Shown here in pieces: positions 1 to 5,249 of a DNA stretch of 6,863 nucleotides. This DNA comes from Oceanospirillaceae bacterium UBA2001 (GTDB lineage: Bacteria; Pseudomonadota; Gammaproteobacteria; Pseudomonadales; Balneatricaceae). The notes beneath the pieces are model-generated. The model was not told where the DNA came from. It saw nothing but the letters and a program-made list of their open reading frames with translations, and did not search any database. The position numbers were made by a program, and so were the translations under genes. The DNA is taken from contig DDCR01000072.1 in the NCBI GenBank assembly GCA_002335115.1, positions 1 to 6,863 of the forward strand, in the 5' to 3' direction. Numbering within the stretch: the first letter of the stretch is position 1; the number at the start of each line of letters is the position of its first letter.

Positions 1-24
1 GCTACCATGCTGCTCCACCCCGCA
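1..24 (-). tRNA. Initiator tRNA-fMet, 5' part only (runs off the left edge)
   Basis: Read on the minus strand, these 24 bases begin TGCGGGG, then TGGAGC, then AGCATGGTAGC. Apart from the first base and one D-loop base, this is the 5' end of bacterial initiator tRNA: acceptor strand GCGGGG, U8, D-stem GGAGC with the initiator-specific A11, and a D-loop containing GG-U-A. The anticodon and 3' half lie outside the window. A strong promoter ends about 7 bases upstream, as expected for a stable RNA gene. Its position past secG-tRNA-Leu on the same strand matches E. coli metY, which heads the rimP-nusA-infB operon, so those genes are predicted next; that is inference. Base 1 is U instead of the usual C. 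Confidence 0.85.
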
Positions 25-37
25 TCAAAGAGCGCAT

Positions 38-66
38 ATAATAGCCATATAATCCTTACACGTCAA
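38..66 (-). promoter_or_regulatory. Sigma70 promoter of the tRNA-fMet gene
   Basis: On the minus strand a -35 box TTGACG (61-66) is followed after exactly 17 bases by a -10 box TATTAT (38-43). Each differs from consensus at one position. The bases after the -10 read ATGCGCTC, a GC-rich discriminator of the kind found at rRNA and tRNA promoters under stringent control. Transcription should start near 30-31, giving a leader of only 6-7 bases before the tRNA. Confidence 0.85.
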
Positions 67-88
67 ACACTTATTGCGGCTAAATGGC

Positions 89-115
89 AAAAGGCCGATT
101 TTAATCTTGGGCCTT
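89..115 (-). terminator. Intrinsic terminator after the GloA-like gene
   Basis: On the minus strand AAGGCC (110-115) and GGCCTT (91-96) form a 6-bp stem around a 13-base loop, and the run of T continues to four (89-92) before GCC. The stem begins inside the stop codon of the GloA-like gene. The stem is short and the T-run modest, so termination may be partial. It would separate the accessory genes from the tRNA-fMet promoter just downstream. Confidence 0.5.
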
Positions 116-557
116 ACCAACTGCCTGTATTAGGCATTGATAACCATGGCTCCATGGGCGCCAAATGCTCACCCTCTTGCAATAATTCAATTGACACATT
201 GTCTGGGGATTTTACAAAAGCCATGTGCCCATCTCGGGGGGGTCTATTGATCACCACGCCGGCATCCATCAACGTTTGGCAAAGTCCATAAATATTATCC
301 ACTCGATAAGCCAAATGCCCCCAGCTTCTGCCAGTGGTCAAGAGTTCATCATCGTCCCAATTGTGAGTGAGCTCCAACAGTGGCGCCTTAGTATTTTGAG
401 CACCCAGCTCATCAAATGGGGCCGCTAAAAATACCAAGGTGAAGCGCCCTGATTCATAGTCGGTTCGTTTAACTTCAACCAGACCCAGTTGATTACACCA
501 AAAATTCAGAGAGGCCTTTAAATCTGATACTCTGATCATGGTATGTAGATAACGCAT
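114..557 (-). CDS. gloA: GloA-like VOC metalloenzyme (probable lactoylglutathione lyase)
   Basis: 147 residues in the vicinal oxygen chelate fold, compared with 135 for E. coli GloA. The start MRYLHTMIRVSDL parallels the GloA start, and all four expected metal ligands are present: His5, Glu62 (in LLELTHNW), His81 (in WGHLAYRV) and Glu124 (in VSIELLQE). Glyoxalase I is cytoplasmic and isomerises the hemithioacetal of methylglyoxal and glutathione to S-lactoylglutathione. The absence of the insertions found in the larger zinc enzymes suggests the nickel/cobalt type, by family analogy. The tail after residue 130, ending MPNTGSW, exceeds E. coli GloA. The start is supported by AAGGA seven bases before ATG. 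It lies 65 bases after the NTF2-like gene and may be cotranscribed with it. A VOC enzyme acting on another glutathione adduct remains possible, so the symbol indicates family rather than proven substrate. Confidence 0.8.
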   Translation of the reverse strand: MRYLHTMIRVSDLKASLNFWCNQLGLVEVKRTDYESGRFTLVFLAAPFDELGAQNTKAPLLELTHNWDDDELLTTGRSWGHLAYRVDNIYGLCQTLMDAGVVINRPPRDGHMAFVKSPDNVSIELLQEGEHLAPMEPWLSMPNTGSW

Positions 558-622
558 AGTGAATTCCTTAATAACAAAAATTTAACTGACTAAAAGCCAT
601 ACATCGATTAATATGAACCCAA

Positions 623-958
623 TTAAGTTTGTGTTTTGACCGCTGTTACGCCAGTTTCAGTTCGCCACAGCAGCCCATCTTTCTTTAGGGTAACGTGCAA
701 GGTTGCGTCTTTGGTTCCATTCTCATAATCAGCAAACATATGCTGCACTATGATGTCATCACTTTCGAAGATGCAACGACGATTGCGTATGGTAGACAAT
801 CCCATAATCGCACTCATCTGCTCAGCAGAAGTGTCACCTTTTTTGCTCACTCTTCCCGTTGAATGCCAAGTCATCTGAAAATCTTCATGATGCAGATCTA
901 AGTAGGCCTGACCGTCCCTATTGGCCCAAGCAGTGGTCATTTTATCGTATAAACTCAT
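623..958 (-). CDS. Small NTF2/SnoaL-like protein, function unknown
   Basis: 111 residues with no signal peptide or membrane segment, so probably cytoplasmic. The pattern fits the NTF2-like alpha+beta cone fold: an N-terminal helix (MSLYDKMTTAWANRDGQAYL, residues 1-20), the DLHHEDFQMTW segment leading into a strand, then alternating strands near the end (IIVQHMFADYEN, ATLHVTLKKDGLLWRTETGV). The helix followed by a D-L-x-x-x-D-F element is typical of the SnoaL/DUF4440-type branch. That superfamily includes isomerases, cyclases, hydrolases and non-catalytic binding proteins, so no reaction can be assigned. The start is secure: GAGGAG at 964-969 lies five bases before ATG. It sits between the GFA gene (74-base gap) and the GloA-like gene (65-base gap) on the same strand. 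The family call is by pattern and is less certain than the reading frame. Confidence 0.7.
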   Translation of the reverse strand: MSLYDKMTTAWANRDGQAYLDLHHEDFQMTWHSTGRVSKKGDTSAEQMSAIMGLSTIRNRRCIFESDDIIVQHMFADYENGTKDATLHVTLKKDGLLWRTETGVTAVKTQT

Positions 959-963
959 TATAT

Positions 964-969
964 CTCCTC
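964..969 (-). promoter_or_regulatory. Strong ribosome binding site of the NTF2-like gene
   Basis: GAGGAG on the minus strand, five bases upstream of the ATG at 958. It fixes the start and indicates that this small gene is actively translated. Confidence 0.8.
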
Positions 970-1032
970 ACACTCCAGTGGGCTTATTACCATTAAAACC
1001 ATTTGATCAAGCATTCTGTGTACCCTGCTTAT

Positions 1033-1452
1033 TTATGATTTCAAGGGCTCACTATTTGGACCTGCCGTAACCCAGACCTGCTCATCAATATTAGCTAGCC
1101 ATGCAGCAGTGGAACTGCCAAAAATATGTTTTTTAGGCACAATTTGATGATGCTGTTCTAGAAAACCAGCGCGAATATTAAACATGGTTTTTTCTAGATC
1201 AGTAGCATAGAGCTGAGTGCCGCAATCACCACAAAAAGCTTGAATTCTTTTATTGCCACTATCAGCCACTTTGACATATTCTTTGGCCTCACCTTTAATC
1301 TCTACATTTTCTGCGCTCGCGACAGCCACAGCCCTAAAAGGAGCACCACTGAATATTTGGCAATCTTTGCAGTGACAGGCCATCATCATATTTTCAGACA
1401 CGTCAGCCTTTAAGGATATTTTTCCACAATAACATTGCCCGTTTACCTTCAT
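1033..1452 (-). CDS. GFA (CENP-V/GFA) family zinc protein
   Basis: 139 residues from ATG at 1452. The Cys-rich pattern of the glutathione-dependent formaldehyde-activating family is complete: Cys7 and Cys9 (GQCYCGK), Cys26, Cys28 and Cys31 (ACHCKDCQ), Cys74 and Cys77 (FCGDCGTQ). By family knowledge the first pair and last pair hold a structural zinc and the middle three surround a second zinc. The C-terminal HIFGSSTAAWLAN matches the usual GFA ending. Paracoccus Gfa was reported to speed formation of S-hydroxymethylglutathione, but most homologues are uncharacterised and that activity has been questioned, so the substrate here is unknown. The frame stays open upstream to a TTG at 1518, but ATG 1452 gives the normal family length with the CxC near the N-terminus; GGGG about eight bases before it is only a weak ribosome site. 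A terminator separates it from tRNA-Leu. Confidence 0.85.
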   Translation of the reverse strand: MKVNGQCYCGKISLKADVSENMMMACHCKDCQIFSGAPFRAVAVASAENVEIKGEAKEYVKVADSGNKRIQAFCGDCGTQLYATDLEKTMFNIRAGFLEQHHQIVPKKHIFGSSTAAWLANIDEQVWVTAGPNSEPLKS

Positions 1453-1463
1453 CTTTAAAACCC

Positions 1464-1478
1464 CAGTTAACTGATCAG
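1464..1478. promoter_or_regulatory. Overlapping palindromes before the GFA gene, possible operator
   Basis: Two perfect palindromes share three bases: CAGTTAACTG (1464-1473) and CTGATCAG (1471-1478). They end 11 bases before the GFA start codon. The symmetry suggests a repressor site or merely chance; no regulator gene is nearby. No convincing -35/-10 pair was found between 1453 and 1608. Confidence 0.25.
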
Positions 1479-1608
1479 ATAAGCGTCCAATGCTGACACT
1501 TTCCCTAAGGGAGTGCAACTCTTTGGAATCACATCCTAATCGATTCCCTCAACGCAGCTCAACCCCAAGCAACACTCAACAAGACTCCAAAAATAAACGA
1601 CCAGGCAT

Positions 1609-1634
1609 AAAAAAGCCCCTTATAGCGGGGCTTT
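1609..1634 (-). terminator. Strong intrinsic terminator after tRNA-Leu
   Basis: On the minus strand AAAGCCCC (1627-1634) and GGGGCTTT (1612-1619) form a perfect 8-bp stem with a 7-base loop, followed by T to make a run of six (1609-1614). It begins 33 bases after the tRNA-Leu 3' end and closes the tpiA-secG-tRNA-Leu unit. Confidence 0.9.
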
Positions 1635-1667
1635 GTGGACATCTACGATTGGTAATAGACATCAATT

Positions 1668-1753
1668 TGGTACCGGCGGCCGGAGTTGAACCGGCACGAG
1701 CATAGCTCACCACCCCCTCAAGGTGGCGTGTCTACCAATTCCACCACGTCGGC
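1668..1753 (-). tRNA. leuU: tRNA-Leu, anticodon GAG, CCA encoded
   Basis: The 86-base minus-strand sequence folds as a class II tRNA: acceptor GCCGACG, short D-stem GTG/CAC, anticodon stem CCACC/GGTGG with loop TTGAGGG (anticodon GAG at 1717-1719), a long variable arm with GAGC/GCTC, T-stem GCCGG/CCGGC with loop TTCAACT, discriminator A and encoded CCA. The long variable arm and A73 are leucine features. GAG reads CUC and CUU codons. It begins eight bases after the secG stop, matching E. coli leuU next to secG, so it is probably cut from a secG cotranscript. The acceptor stem has a G1-U72 wobble, also in E. coli leuU, and an unusual A5-C68 mismatch where E. coli has A-U. Confidence 0.97.
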
Positions 1754-1761
1754 ATAACCCT

Positions 1762-2112
1762 TTACTCTGTTACTGGCACATCGCTGTCAGTAGGCACTAA
1801 TGCTTCTTCAAAATTAGGAAGCGTTTGTTGCTCTACTTGCTCAACCATGGGAATGCCCGCATCAGAAATACTGCTAGCTTGTTGCTTGGCGTAGAAGGCC
1901 AAGGCAAAACTGGTCACAAATAAACCAGCCGCTATAATCGCTGTAGTTCGGCTCAGAAAGTTTCCTGAACCACTACTACCAAAAACGGTTTGTGAAGCAC
2001 CGCCACCCCCAAAAGAGGCCCCAGCATCGGCACCTTTGCCCTGCTGAATCATAATAAAGCCAATTAAGGCTACGGCTAACAACACATGTACAATTAGAAT
2101 TGCTACTTCCAT
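1762..2112 (-). CDS. secG: SecG, preprotein translocase subunit
   Basis: 116 residues, against 110 in E. coli. SecG is the small inner-membrane partner of SecY and SecE and aids the SecA-driven export cycle. Two hydrophobic segments are seen, about residues 3-22 and 57-75. Between them is the conserved cytoplasmic loop with IMIQQGKGADAGASFGGG and VFGSSGSGNFLSR, diagnostic of the family. After the second segment comes a polar acidic tail ending SDVPVTE; the E. coli tail is similarly polar and ends in a comparable SDIP motif. ATG at 2112 matches the family start, with a weak GAGA upstream. The gene lies 43 bases after tpiA and eight bases before tRNA-Leu, and has no evident promoter of its own. 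Confidence 0.97.
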   Translation of the reverse strand: MEVAILIVHVLLAVALIGFIMIQQGKGADAGASFGGGGASQTVFGSSGSGNFLSRTTAIIAAGLFVTSFALAFYAKQQASSISDAGIPMVEQVEQQTLPNFEEALVPTDSDVPVTE

Positions 2113-2155
2113 TAAATTTCTCGCTTTACACTTATTGCGCTTAATACGCGCTCAT

Positions 2156-2908
2156 CTATTTCGCCGCCCGACCAATGGCCAAAAAAGAGTCGGCTTGTAA
2201 GGATGCGCCGCCGACTAGGCCGCCATCAATGTCTGCTTGAGCAAATAGCTCTTCAGCACTGGCCGCAGTCACACTGCCACCGTATAAAATCTTTAATCCA
2301 CTAGCCTGCTCTGGCGCCACACCCGCTATATGGTCACGGATGGCTCGATGCACTTCCTGCGCTTGCATCGGACTCGCAGTTAATCCAGTGCCTATGGCCC
2401 ACACTGGCTCATAAGCAATTACAGCGTGGGCAAAGCTAGCCCCACCCGCGGCATCTATAACGGCCTGAATTTGACCATTCACCACACTTAAAGTCCGCCC
2501 TTGTTCACGCTGCTCTAAGGTTTCACCCACACATAATATCGGCGTTAACTGCATCGCTTGGGTAGCCACATATTTGGCGGCCACTTGACTATCGTCTTCT
2601 GCAAACAAAGCACGTCGCTCTGAATGACCTACCAGCACGTAGCTGACATCAAACTCTTTAGCCATGGCTAAAGACACTTCTCCAGTATAAGCACCTTTGT
2701 CTTGGGCACAAATGTTTTGTGCGCCAATACGAATACCCGTACCCATCAATTCGGCTTGGGCTTGTGCCAGGTATGGAAACGGAGGAAACACCACCAGCTC
2801 TGCATTAGAGACTGATGCCACATTGTCTTTTAGGCCACTTAATAACTCAGTAACAGCGCTTTTGCTGGCATTCATTTTCCAGTTGCCTGCAACGATCATG
2901 TGAGCCAT
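2156..2908 (-). CDS. tpiA: Triosephosphate isomerase
   Basis: 250 residues from ATG at 2908 (E. coli 255). The cytoplasmic enzyme interconverts dihydroxyacetone phosphate and glyceraldehyde 3-phosphate. Active-site residues occupy the classical places: Asn9 and Lys11 in GNWKMN, electrophile His95 in VLVGHSERR, catalytic base Glu167 in AYEPVWAIGTG (the family signature leading into the mobile loop), and the phosphate-binding LYGGSV at 208-213 and GGLVGGASL near 229-237. An upstream in-frame ATG at 2947 would add 13 residues with no family counterpart; AGAAGG eight bases before 2908 decides for the shorter form. The stop is TAG. A promoter upstream suggests tpiA leads a unit with secG and tRNA-Leu. 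In E. coli tpiA is elsewhere; this placement is the Pseudomonas-type order. Confidence 0.97.
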   Translation of the reverse strand: MAHMIVAGNWKMNASKSAVTELLSGLKDNVASVSNAELVVFPPFPYLAQAQAELMGTGIRIGAQNICAQDKGAYTGEVSLAMAKEFDVSYVLVGHSERRALFAEDDSQVAAKYVATQAMQLTPILCVGETLEQREQGRTLSVVNGQIQAVIDAAGGASFAHAVIAYEPVWAIGTGLTASPMQAQEVHRAIRDHIAGVAPEQASGLKILYGGSVTAASAEELFAQADIDGGLVGGASLQADSFLAIGRAAK

Positions 2909-2916
2909 TACCTTAA

Positions 2917-2922
2917 CCTTCT
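2917..2922 (-). promoter_or_regulatory. Ribosome binding site that sets the tpiA start
   Basis: AGAAGG on the minus strand, eight bases before the ATG at 2908. It favours this start over the upstream ATG at 2947. A second AAGG (2911-2914) is only two bases from the ATG and too close to serve. Confidence 0.75.
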
Positions 2923-2959
2923 GTTGACGCAAGCCAACGGTATTCAATTTGAGCGCGCA

Positions 2960-2988
2960 ATAATACTGAAATTAGGGCCTCTAAACAA
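2960..2988 (-). promoter_or_regulatory. Sigma70-type promoter for tpiA-secG-tRNA-Leu
   Basis: On the minus strand TTGTTT (2983-2988) lies 17 bases before TATTAT (2960-2965). The -10 box has five of six consensus bases, the -35 three of six. The next bases, TGCGCGCTC, form a GC-rich discriminator like that of the tRNA-fMet promoter. Start would be near 2953, giving a leader of roughly 45 bases. It lies in the 132-base glmM-tpiA gap, the longest gap between genes in the core block. No clear terminator follows glmM, so read-through from glmM probably also contributes. Confidence 0.65.
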
Positions 2989-3040
2989 GGGATTCAGTGT
3001 TTTTAGCCTACATTTAACCCGTTATTAGTCACCCATTAGT

Positions 3041-4372
3041 TTAAGAAATGACTTGATTAACATCGTGAGCTAACTCTTGTGCGTACTGGCTCACCAAATC
3101 AGCATCTTCACCCTCGACCATCACTCTCACCAAAGGCTCAGTGCCAGAGGGCCGAAGTAACACCCGCCCTCGGCCTCCCATACGCTTTTCCATGGCTTCG
3201 ACCATCCCGCTTAAAGCTGGGTATTCTGACAAATTCACTCGACTACCAAAGCGCAAATTAACCATTTTTTGTGGCATCTTTTGCATTTGACTCTTAAGTT
3301 CATGGAGTGATTTGCGGCTCAATTGGATGGCTTGCAACACCTGCAACGCCGCTACAATGCCATCACCTGTGGTGGTGAGGTTTCTACAAATTAAATGGCC
3401 TGAAGATTCGCCACCAAGGAGCCAACCCTTGTCTCTTAACTCCTGCATTACATATCGATCCCCTACTTGGGCACGAGAAAATTCAATACCCAAGTCCTTA
3501 AGGCCAATTTCCATACCTAAGTTACTCATTTGAGTGCCAACAACCCCACCTTCAAGCAGGCCATTGCGCTTTAAATGAGCGGCGATAATAAACATCAGCT
3601 CGTCACCATCAACTTCATCACCCGTATGATCCACCATAATCAAACGATCACCATCGCCGTCTAAAGCAATGCCTATATCTGCTTCTTGCAAGCGCACAAC
3701 TTTACGCAACATGGCGATAGACGTAGAACCGCAGTCCTGATTGATATTAAACCCATCTGGATCAATACCTACACTAACAACATCAGCACCGAGTTCGTGC
3801 AACACGTTAGGCGCAATGTGATAGGTCGCACCGTGGGCACAGTCGAGTACGATTTTCATCCCCTTTAGGCTGGTATGATGGCTGACAGTGCCCTTACAAA
3901 ATTCAATATAGCGACCAGCAGCATCAGAGATACGTTGCGCTCGGCCTAGATTTTCTGGCGCCACACACACCATAGTTTCTTGCAGTTTATCTTCAATAGC
4001 GGCTTCTATTTCGTTAGACAGTTTTACGCCTTGGGCCGAAAAAAACTTAATGCCATTGTCTTGATAACCATTGTGTGAGGCGCTGATCACGATGCCAGCT
4101 TCGGCGTGAAAGGTACGCGTTAAATAGGCCACAGCCGGAGTGGGCATAGGACCCAATAACAGCACATCTACGCCTGCCGCCGATAAGCCCGCTTGCAACG
4201 CAGACTCAAACATATACCCAGACACGCGAGTGTCTTTGCCGATTAAAATTTTACTGCGGCCTTGTTCAGAAAACACCTTACCAACGGCCCAGCCTAATTT
4301 GAGCATAAAGTCCGGGGTGATGGGGTATTCACCGCAGCGACCGCGAATACCATCTGTTCCAAAGTACTTCAT
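3041..4372 (-). CDS. glmM: Phosphoglucosamine mutase
   Basis: 443 residues (E. coli 445). This cytoplasmic enzyme converts glucosamine 6-phosphate to glucosamine 1-phosphate on the way to UDP-N-acetylglucosamine for peptidoglycan and lipopolysaccharide. The four phosphohexomutase landmarks appear in order: [11 protein letters not shown] at the N-terminus, the phosphoserine loop ISASHN with Ser99 (E. coli Ser102), the magnesium loop DGDGDR at 238-243, the sugar-binding GESSGH at 321-326 and the phosphate-binding RPSGTEP at 407-413. The Ser-containing loop reads SASHNG rather than the usual SASHNP. The start is firm: GAGGAG lies six bases before ATG and the N-terminus aligns with the family. 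It follows folP by 30 bases, the usual folP-glmM pairing, and is probably transcribed from upstream of ftsH. Confidence 0.98.
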   Translation of the reverse strand: MKYFGTDGIRGRCGEYPITPDFMLKLGWAVGKVFSEQGRSKILIGKDTRVSGYMFESALQAGLSAAGVDVLLLGPMPTPAVAYLTRTFHAEAGIVISASHNGYQDNGIKFFSAQGVKLSNEIEAAIEDKLQETMVCVAPENLGRAQRISDAAGRYIEFCKGTVSHHTSLKGMKIVLDCAHGATYHIAPNVLHELGADVVSVGIDPDGFNINQDCGSTSIAMLRKVVRLQEADIGIALDGDGDRLIMVDHTGDEVDGDELMFIIAAHLKRNGLLEGGVVGTQMSNLGMEIGLKDLGIEFSRAQVGDRYVMQELRDKGWLLGGESSGHLICRNLTTTGDGIVAALQVLQAIQLSRKSLHELKSQMQKMPQKMVNLRFGSRVNLSEYPALSGMVEAMEKRMGGRGRVLLRPSGTEPLVRVMVEGEDADLVSQYAQELAHDVNQVIS

Positions 4373-4402
4373 ACCAAACTCCTCTCTATCGCCTTCCGTG
4401 GT

Positions 4403-5248
4403 TTAGATTTGATCACTGGTCATGACCGCATGTGCCATATGCAAGGCATCGACCGTAGGCCCAACATCATGCACTCGCACGATCCGCGCACCGCGTTCAT
4501 AGGCCATCACAGCAACAGACAAGCCACCATACAAACGTTCATCCATGGGTCGACTCAAGACATGACCAATCATGCTTTTACGTGACATGCCCACCAATAC
4601 AGGCAAACCTTTATTAACTAATTTGCTAAGCTGTTTTAATAATTGAAGATTATGGACTAAGGTTTTACCAAAGCCAAATCCTGGATCAATGAGTATTCGC
4701 TCTGCTGGGATGCCTGCATGCTCGCACTGGGCAACACGCTCATCAAAATAGGCACCAATATCCTCAACTACAGAATCATAAATAGGGTTATTTTGCATGG
4801 TCTTAGGGTCACCCTGCATATGCATGAGGCATACGGGCAACTGCGTCTCAGCGGCAGCCTGCAACGCACCTTTACGCCCTAGAGCCCGCACATCATTAAT
4901 CAACCCAGCACCAGCTCTAGCCGCAGCCACCATAACCTCAGGTGTGCTGGTATCCACGGAAATCACAACATCTAAAGACGCACGAATAGCTTCAATCATT
5001 GGGATCACACGATCAAGTTCTTGCTGAGTAGAGACTGCATCTGCGCCTGGGCGGGTTGATTCACCTCCAATGTCGAGAAAACTGGCGCCCTCTGCCACCA
5101 TGGCCCGAGCTCGCTCCATAGCGGTATCCAGGCACACACATTGATTAGCAAATAAGCTGCCACCATCAGAAAAAGAATCGGGAGTGACATTTAACACTCC
5201 CATAACATGTGGCTCTGACAAGTTAAGCCGTTGGTCACCAAACAACAT
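4403..5248 (-). CDS. folP: Dihydropteroate synthase
   Basis: 281 residues from ATG at 5248 (E. coli 282). It condenses 6-hydroxymethyl-7,8-dihydropterin pyrophosphate with p-aminobenzoate to dihydropteroate in folate synthesis and is the sulfonamide target. Visible motifs: VLNVTPDSFSDGG (18-30), GGESTRPGA (61-69), Asp99 in SVDTS, Asn118 in INDVR, DPGFGFGK (188-195), Lys224 in GMSRKS, Arg258 and His260 in RVHDV. These match known E. coli ligands with a three-residue offset. Phe26 and Pro67, sites of E. coli sulfonamide-resistance changes, are wild type. An in-frame ATG at 5281 would add 11 residues inside ftsH without family support or ribosome site. The chosen ATG starts one base after the ftsH stop and has little Shine-Dalgarno sequence, so translational coupling to ftsH is likely. 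Confidence 0.97.
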   Translation of the reverse strand: MLFGDQRLNLSEPHVMGVLNVTPDSFSDGGSLFANQCVCLDTAMERARAMVAEGASFLDIGGESTRPGADAVSTQQELDRVIPMIEAIRASLDVVISVDTSTPEVMVAAARAGAGLINDVRALGRKGALQAAAETQLPVCLMHMQGDPKTMQNNPIYDSVVEDIGAYFDERVAQCEHAGIPAERILIDPGFGFGKTLVHNLQLLKQLSKLVNKGLPVLVGMSRKSMIGHVLSRPMDERLYGGLSVAVMAYERGARIVRVHDVGPTVDALHMAHAVMTSDQI

Positions 5249-5249
5249 C

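Noticed and set aside
7..428. Plus-strand open frames of 94 and 67 codons over the left edge
   Set aside because: They run antisense to tRNA-fMet, its promoter and the GloA-like gene, which has intact metal ligands and a ribosome site. No coding character is seen.
558..622. Possible promoter in the gap before the GloA-like gene
   Set aside because: AT-rich stretch only; no -35/-10 pair with acceptable spacing was found.
959..1032. Possible promoter TTGATC followed by TAATAA before the NTF2-like gene
   Set aside because: The spacing is 15 bases and both boxes are imperfect; too weak to call.
1453..1518. N-terminal extension of the GFA gene from a TTG at 1518
   Set aside because: The extra 22 residues have no family counterpart, the TTG lacks a ribosome site, and ATG 1452 gives the normal length.
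1490..1705. Plus-strand open frame of 71 codons ending ...GVEPARA
   Set aside because: Its C-terminal part is antisense to tRNA-Leu, a well-known source of spurious proteins, and it crosses the terminator. No ribosome site or family similarity is visible.
67..2139. Shared 12-base word ACACTTATTGCG at 67-78 (just upstream of the tRNA-fMet -35 box) and 2128-2139 (tpiA-secG gap)
   Set aside because: About one shared 12-mer is expected by chance in a sequence of this length, and the two sites have different contexts.
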